13,600 bases of DNA. Origin: Bacteroidota bacterium. GTDB taxonomy: Bacteria > Bacteroidota > Bacteroidia > Flavobacteriales > Flavobacteriaceae. Made by a program: the position numbers and the translations under genes. This document shows positions 13,466 through 13,600 of the stretch, piece by piece (position 1 is the stretch's first letter; every line of letters starts with the position of its first letter). The notes below the pieces were generated by a model. The model was not told where the DNA came from and made no database searches. It saw only the letters and a program-made list of their open reading frames with translations. The stretch covers positions 1 through 13,600 of the forward strand of contig JAJYTI010000043.1 of NCBI GenBank assembly GCA_021793135.1. Reading direction: 5' to 3'.

Positions 13466-13600
13466 TTAAACAAACTGCAAAGGGCTAATAATATAATGTT
13501 GTGTAGCAACTAAAAAGTCACGTACTACTTTACTAATCTCACTATTAGTAAATACCGGATTCATTCCACAATAACGATATAAGCCAACTACTAAAGATCG
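13466..13600 (-). CDS. C-terminal end of an unidentified protein (cut by window edge)
   Basis: Reading the minus strand from the window end gives 44 open codons and a TAA stop (13466-13468): RSLVVGLYRYCGMNPVFTNS, then EISKVVRDFLVATQHYIISP and LQFV. The frame runs off the window, so the gene starts outside it. The mixture of hydrophobic and charged residues looks like real coding sequence and suggests a helical C-terminus, but I recognise no family. A stop-free stretch of this length could still be chance in such AT-rich DNA, though the orientation agrees with the neighbours. Confidence 0.55.
   Translation of the reverse strand, partial: RSLVVGLYRYCGMNPVFTNSEISKVVRDFLVATQHYIISPLQFV

Noticed and set aside
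1..13600. Search for mobile elements, CRISPR arrays, tRNA/rRNA genes, phage or defence genes
   Set aside because: No transposase or integrase motifs, no regularly spaced repeats and no recognisable structural RNA were seen; the window reads as ordinary chromosome.

Overview
The window is AT-rich DNA with the look of a Flavobacteriaceae (Bacteroidota) chromosome. Three things point there. No start codon has an obvious Shine-Dalgarno sequence. Several intergenic regions carry the Bacteroidota -7 promoter element TAnnTTTG. The gene content also fits: a lone sucD without sucC, a second LpxD-like acyltransferase, a FucP-type sugar transporter, and a BatA-like protein with a von Willebrand A domain. 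Genus cannot be decided from this sequence. All genes except the first are on the minus strand, so the transcription units below are listed from high to low coordinates where they read that way.

Left part (1-2900): an AT-rich leader, then a plus-strand short-chain dehydrogenase (SDR) of the YghA/general-stress type. It converges on a minus-strand two-gene unit: a classical SDR whose stop overlaps the start of an extended-type NAD-dependent epimerase/dehydratase by ATGA. Nothing fixes their substrates. A spacer of about 330 bases follows (2899-3225) and ends in a rho-independent terminator belonging to the next gene.

Middle (3226-9429): a YceI-family protein without signal peptide and the universal ATPase/GTPase YchF, each monocistronic with a clear terminator. 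Next is a probable transcription unit fabG - VWA membrane protein - FucP-like sugar transporter. fabG and the VWA gene are only 3 bases apart; the transporter follows 55 bases later and may or may not be cotranscribed.

Right part (9531-13600): sucD (succinyl-CoA synthetase alpha, TCA cycle) with its own promoter and a strong terminator; an LpxD-family acyltransferase that lacks one of the two conserved histidines of LpxD and whose best promoter would give an almost leaderless mRNA; a secreted nucleotide pyrophosphatase/phosphodiesterase with all seven zinc ligands; a small four-helix membrane protein; and the C-terminal end of an unidentified gene running off the window.

Most of this is housekeeping or common accessory metabolism. 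I found no mobile element, CRISPR array, tRNA, rRNA or defence-like system, and nothing that convincingly forms a new multi-gene system. The most useful oddities are the substituted proton-coupling positions in the FucP-like transporter, the altered LpxD active site, the possible leaderless start, the ATGA-coupled SDR pair, and a few inverted repeats between genes.
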